A stretch of 64,000 nucleotides of DNA from Sinosporangium siamense. GTDB lineage: Bacteria; Actinomycetota; Actinomycetes; Streptosporangiales; Streptosporangiaceae. Below, one piece after another: positions 60,882 to 64,000 of the stretch. The notes under the pieces were generated by a model. That model had not been told where the DNA came from. It did not search any database and saw nothing but the letters and a program-made list of their open reading frames with translations. Location: assembly GCF_016863435.1 (NCBI RefSeq), contig NZ_BOOW01000014.1, positions 1 to 64,000 of the forward strand, written 5' to 3'. A program made the position numbers and the translations under genes. Each line of letters begins with the position of its first letter. Position 1 is the stretch's first letter.

Positions 60882-60897
60882 CGGAGGGTTCTCCAGA
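60600..60897 (+). ncRNA. Predicted omega RNA (reRNA) of TnpB with guide
   Basis: By analogy with ISDra2 and other TnpB systems, the guide RNA spans the 3' part of tnpB and the right end. Visible structure: the 60850-60873 hairpin just before TCAA. The guide would be the following 16-20 nt of flanking DNA (from 60882, CGGAGGGTTCTCCAGA), which is the end of the GT2 gene. The 5' limit is a guess. Confidence 0.5.
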
Positions 60898-62467
60898 GGT
60901 CGCGGATGAGGGGGAGGGCGATGTAGGAGGTGGCGATGGCGAAAGCGGTCATCGCCCAGTAATCGCCCCACCCGTGGACGGGCGCCTGAAGCGCGATGCC
61001 GATCCAGGTGGCGGCCGTGGTCGCCGACAGCCAGATGAGCGCGAGCCAGCCGACCTGCGATACCAGCCTGGAACGTGCGCCTCCCGCGCCGCTCGGCACC
61101 CAGGCGGCGGCCTGGTCGCGCAGCGCGTGCCAAATCGCGATCAAGTGGCAGTAGGCGTAGAGCGTCTGCACGCGGATCACCTCGAAGCGCCACCTGCTCA
61201 CCGATACCGATGGGAGCAGGACGAGGGCGATCCACAACGGGCCCAGGAAGGGGATCATGTGCCAGGCCTGGACCTCGTCCGGGTAGAGGTAGAGCATGAT
61301 CAAACCGGGCAGTGGCACGGCCACGATGTTCAGGGCCGAGACGAAGTAGCTGAGGAAGCCGCACCAATACGACACCCGGACCCGCCACCCCATGGGGGTC
61401 GCGTGGAAGTCGCGGCTGAAAAGCAGGCTGAGGCAGCCCATCGCCCACCGGTATTGCTGGGAGATGTAGGCGGCGACGTTGTCCGGCGACAAGCCCTTGG
61501 CGAGCAGCACCGGCACGTACTTCGTGCGCAGGCCGTGCCTCATCAGCGCGACGCTGGTGTAGATGTCCTCGCTGTGGTCGATCTTGGGAAAGCCGCCGAT
61601 GCGCTCCAGGTCGGAACGCCGGTAGAGCACGTTCGTGCCGACGCAGATCGCGCCCCCGTCGGCGTCCCTTGAGGGCTGCAGCCAGCGGTAGAACAATTCC
61701 TGGCTGGCGGCCGCCGTGCGCTCCAGCCAGTTCATCGTCGCGTCGGTGTCGAAATACTGCGGCGACTGGGCGATCGCGATGTTCGGGTCTTCCAGATAGG
61801 GCGCCAGGTGGAAGAGGAAGTCCGGTCGCGGGCAGAAGTCCGCGTCGAACACCGCGACCAGTTCGCCGTCACTGAGCGTTAACCCGTGGTTGAGATTCCC
61901 GGCTTTCTTCAGGTGGCCTCTATCGGGCCGGGCCGTATATCGGAAGCCGTGTTCTGCGGCCAGTTCCTCGACGTCGGCACGGCCTGCGTCGTCGAGAACC
62001 CATACGGTAAGTGGACCGTTCCAATGCATTGCGGCGATATACGTGAAGGTGTTGCGGAGAATGGCCAGCGGCTCGCCGCGTGTGGGAATGAACACGTCCA
62101 CGCTCGGCACCCGCGCCGGCTGCCACGAGCGGACCAGCAGCTCGTGGGACTCCCAGCTCGTGGAGCGCTGCCGCTGCCCGTCGACCAGCGACAGCAGCCA
62201 GCCGACCAGGTTGAGGGTGAGCGCGGCGAGGAAGGGCCAGAGGGCCGGACTCCTGGTGGAGAATAGGTAGAGGGTTCCGGCGGTCAAAATCAGTGATATA
62301 GGCACGGTCAGCAGCACCCAGCGGCGTTGCGGACCGAAATAAAGTGCTATTTCTGTGTCTTCCGGTGGGACCGGAAGATGAGGGACCGCCTCTTCGTGCG
62401 GCGAGGCGGTCGACGTCGGTGTCGCCAAAGCGGGCATGCCGAAGTCCCCGATTTCGTCAGCTTGCAC
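60878..62467 (-). CDS. Cellulose-synthase-like family 2 glycosyltransferase, C-terminally truncated by the transposon
   Basis: 529 aa processive GT2 membrane enzyme. Two N-terminal helices, then the catalytic domain with D1 in LDDAG (159-160), DAD at 208-210, the acid/base pair in HSEDIY (300-301) and QQYRW at 337-341, followed by four or five helices. This matches bacterial beta-glucan/cellulose synthase-type proteins that polymerise and export a polysaccharide. The stop codon TGA (60880-60878) is supplied by the transposon end; the last helix is found as the separate ORF at 59396-59500. Start GTG 62467; no PilZ domain is seen. Confidence 0.88.
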   Translation of the reverse strand: MQADEIGDFGMPALATPTSTASPHEEAVPHLPVPPEDTEIALYFGPQRRWVLLTVPISLILTAGTLYLFSTRSPALWPFLAALTLNLVGWLLSLVDGQRQRSTSWESHELLVRSWQPARVPSVDVFIPTRGEPLAILRNTFTYIAAMHWNGPLTVWVLDDAGRADVEELAAEHGFRYTARPDRGHLKKAGNLNHGLTLSDGELVAVFDADFCPRPDFLFHLAPYLEDPNIAIAQSPQYFDTDATMNWLERTAAASQELFYRWLQPSRDADGGAICVGTNVLYRRSDLERIGGFPKIDHSEDIYTSVALMRHGLRTKYVPVLLAKGLSPDNVAAYISQQYRWAMGCLSLLFSRDFHATPMGWRVRVSYWCGFLSYFVSALNIVAVPLPGLIMLYLYPDEVQAWHMIPFLGPLWIALVLLPSVSVSRWRFEVIRVQTLYAYCHLIAIWHALRDQAAAWVPSGAGGARSRLVSQVGWLALIWLSATTAATWIGIALQAPVHGWGDYWAMTAFAIATSYIALPLIRDLWRTLR

Positions 62468-62566
62468 GACCTTTCTAAAAACAAACTTATCAATCGGAGA
62501 ACTCTGGCTTATGCCGCCAAGTGACGGGTAGGAGAACAGTCAACTAACTGTGCGTGATACCTCTAT

Positions 62567-62772
62567 GTGAAATATCCCCCGAGGGGGCCCAATAGTGTGA
62601 AATGTCGGATTCGTGGGATGTTCCGATGTGTCGAAGGTCACACTGGGCGTCTCGTGGGAAATGCCGAAGAACACGCTCGCCTTGGGCAACGAGTGCCCAT
62701 GAGGGCCGCCCCACCCCACCGTTAGCGTCGCGCTGTGAGGGGGATGTGAAGGGGAACGGTGGGAAGTGCCGG
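62567..62772 (+). repeat. Five spaced GTGGGAAATGCCG-like motifs upstream of carbamate kinase
   Basis: Copies at about 62567 (GTGAAATATCCCC, weakest), 62595 (GTGTGAAATGTCGG), 62613 (GTGGGATGTTCCG), 62654 (GTGGGAAATGCCG) and 62759 (GTGGGAAGTGCCGG), all in the same direction within the divergent GT2/arcC promoter region. They could be regulator half-sites. Confidence 0.55.
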
Positions 62773-62799
62773 CAATCGAGCCAGACGGGCGAGGTGAAC

Positions 62800-63804
62800 G
62801 TGACGCAGCGCGAATCCGGGCGTGAAACCGCAGGCGGCAGCACCTCCGAGAGCAACGCCGCCATGCCCGGAGACAGCGGCTCCGGTGGGAACGAGCGTGT
62901 CATGCTCGCCCTTGGCGGCAACGCCATGACCGCGCCCGAAGGCAACGCCTCCCCGAAGGAGCAGCGCGAGGCCGTGGAGCGTGCCATGGCCCACGTGGCC
63001 GCGCTCGTCCACGCCGGCCACCAGGTCATCCTGACCCACGGGAACGGGCCTCAGGTGGGCAATCTGCTGCTCAAGAACCAGCTCGCCGCCGACGTGGTGC
63101 CGCCCGTCCCTCTGGACTGGTGCGGCGCGCAGACCCAGGCCACCATCGGCGTGCTCGTGCTCAACGCCCTCGCGGCCCACGGCGTGCCGTCCGCCGCCGT
63201 CGTGACCCGCACACTTGTCGACCCCGACGACCACGGCTTCCGCCATCCCGTCAAGCCGATCGGGCGATACTTCAGCGAAGACGAGGCCAAGAGGTTCCAG
63301 GAGCTTGGCCAGCGGTGGCATCGGTTCGAGAAGGGGTGGCGGCGGGTCGTCGCCTCACCCGAGCCACTGGAAATCCTCGACGCTCCGGCGGTGGCCACGC
63401 TGATGGACGCCGGCTACACGGTCGTCGCCGCCGGTGGGGGAGGGGTGCCGGTCGTGCGTGCACCCGACGCCGCGTTGCACGGGGTCGAGGCGGTCATCGA
63501 CAAGGATCTGGCGGCGGCCATGCTGGCTTCCGCCGTACGGTGCACCAGCCTGCTCATCGCCACGAACGTTCCGCATGCCCAGGTCGGGTACGGCACGCCG
63601 CAGGCTCGGCCGATTGGGCGCATTGGTGTGGACGAACTGCGGCGGCTTGCCGAAGAGGGGCATTTCGGCGAGGGCAGCATGGGGCCGAAGGTCGAGGCGG
63701 CGCTGCGGTTCGTTGCCGGGGGCGGGCGCCGGGCGGTCATCACGTCGCTGGAGTCGCTCGGTGAGGCTCTGACCGGAGACGTTGGCACCAGAGTTGAAGT
63801 TTGA
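62800..63804 (+). CDS. arcC: Carbamate kinase
   Basis: 334 aa from GTG 62800 with GAGG 5 nt upstream; the first 33 residues are a polar extension not found in most homologues. The amino-acid kinase fold shows [24 protein letters not shown] (phosphate-binding loop), [36 protein letters not shown] (nucleotide Lys/Asp) and [10 protein letters not shown]. The enzyme makes ATP from carbamoyl phosphate. Placed directly before a ring-opening amidohydrolase, it fits carbamoyl-phosphate use in purine or pyrimidine catabolism rather than the arginine deiminase pathway, whose genes are absent here. Confidence 0.93.
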   Translation: MTQRESGRETAGGSTSESNAAMPGDSGSGGNERVMLALGGNAMTAPEGNASPKEQREAVERAMAHVAALVHAGHQVILTHGNGPQVGNLLLKNQLAADVVPPVPLDWCGAQTQATIGVLVLNALAAHGVPSAAVVTRTLVDPDDHGFRHPVKPIGRYFSEDEAKRFQELGQRWHRFEKGWRRVVASPEPLEILDAPAVATLMDAGYTVVAAGGGGVPVVRAPDAALHGVEAVIDKDLAAAMLASAVRCTSLLIATNVPHAQVGYGTPQARPIGRIGVDELRRLAEEGHFGEGSMGPKVEAALRFVAGGGRRAVITSLESLGEALTGDVGTRVEV

Positions 63805-63832
63805 TCCTAATTCTTGGCGAAAGGTGAAGAAC

Positions 63833-64000
63833 ATGCCGGATCCCATTGAAGTGCGCAAAGTCGCCATCGAGAGTGTGACCGACGCGTCCGGGCTCGCCAA
63901 GCTCATCGACGACGGTGTGATCGACGCCGACCGTGTGCTGGCCGTCATCGGCAAGACCGAGGGGAACGGCGGCGTCAACGACTACACGCGCATCCTGGCC
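63833..64000 (+). CDS. Ring-opening amidohydrolase (barbiturase/cyanuric acid hydrolase family), 5' part
   Basis: The first 56 residues are visible and the gene runs off the window. [20 protein letters not shown] followed by [15 protein letters not shown] is the signature of the AtzD/TrzD/Bar family (GKTEGNG-VND[FY][ST]R). These enzymes hydrolyse cyanuric acid or barbiturate. ATG 63833 has AAAGG 8 nt upstream and follows arcC by 28 bp, so the two are in one operon. Confidence 0.85.
   Translation, partial: MPDPIEVRKVAIESVTDASGLAKLIDDGVIDADRVLAVIGKTEGNGGVNDYTRILA

Noticed and set aside
1-64000. CRISPR array, tRNA or rRNA genes
   Set aside because: No regularly spaced direct repeats of CRISPR length and no cloverleaf or rRNA-like stretches were recognised by eye; a tRNAscan-SE and CRISPR search would settle this.

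Overview
The window reads as chromosomal DNA of a filamentous, high-GC actinomycete, most likely Streptosporangiaceae (Nonomuraea/Streptosporangium type). This is inference from the extreme third-position GC, the many GTG starts, an ECF41 sigma factor, large secreted subtilase-like proteins, I36 inhibitors, DUF418 proteins and the number of secreted or membrane proteins. No rRNA, tRNA, CRISPR array or replication origin was recognised.

Left part (1-16 kb): an XdhC-type molybdoenzyme accessory gene at the edge; a frameshifted unknown gene; a TetR and alpha/beta-hydrolase pair; a phosphotransferase; then an accessory patch. That patch holds a KAP P-loop NTPase, an ISL3 relic, a visibly lower-GC Schlafen/AlbA_2-type gene behind a hairpin that buries its ribosome binding site, a truncated GNAT gene and an IS110 relic. 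CoxG, an ABC exporter, a duplicated-domain secreted protein and an orphan N-6 DNA methylase with a DNA-binding N-terminus follow. An ECF41 sigma factor with two carboxymuconolactone-decarboxylase genes closes this part, and the sigma gene carries a textbook ECF41 promoter.

Middle (16-46 kb): a 27-codon ORF ending in a strong hairpin; a very large subtilase-like secreted protein that has lost every catalytic residue; thymidine kinase; an AraC regulator beside an orphan histidine kinase; membrane proteins; a HyuA-HyuB-CoA-transferase operon; a fused AccD/AccA carboxyltransferase; a TetR/MFS drug-efflux pair with visible promoter and operator; a CDF zinc exporter behind what looks like an internally deleted ArsR gene; a Doc/RHH toxin-antitoxin pair with a perfect 23-bp palindrome; an aminotransferase, a DUF418 protein and a nitrilase operon.

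Right part (46-64 kb): mostly exported products (PAF-acetylhydrolase-like lipase, two small Cys-containing secreted proteins, a ricin-type lectin, an I36 inhibitor-like protein) mixed with relics; a second AraC regulator; ahpC-ahpD divergent from oxyR; a polysaccharide locus (cellulose-synthase-like GT2, acyltransferase-SGNH, GH16 lipoprotein) interrupted by a tnpB transposon; and at the right edge carbamate kinase followed by a ring-opening amidohydrolase, probably the start of an N-heterocycle catabolic cluster.

The observations I rate highest are: (i) the tnpB element sits inside the 3' end of the GT2 gene, and removing positions 59508-60881 restores one reading frame, so a 34-codon ORF next door is the severed last transmembrane helix; (ii) the subtilase-like protein is a pseudoenzyme at all four catalytic positions; (iii) the lower-GC gene with an RBS-occluding hairpin lies against a truncated GNAT gene; (iv) the ArsR relic keeps its operator in front of the CDF exporter. 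Positions and motifs were read by eye; no database search was run.
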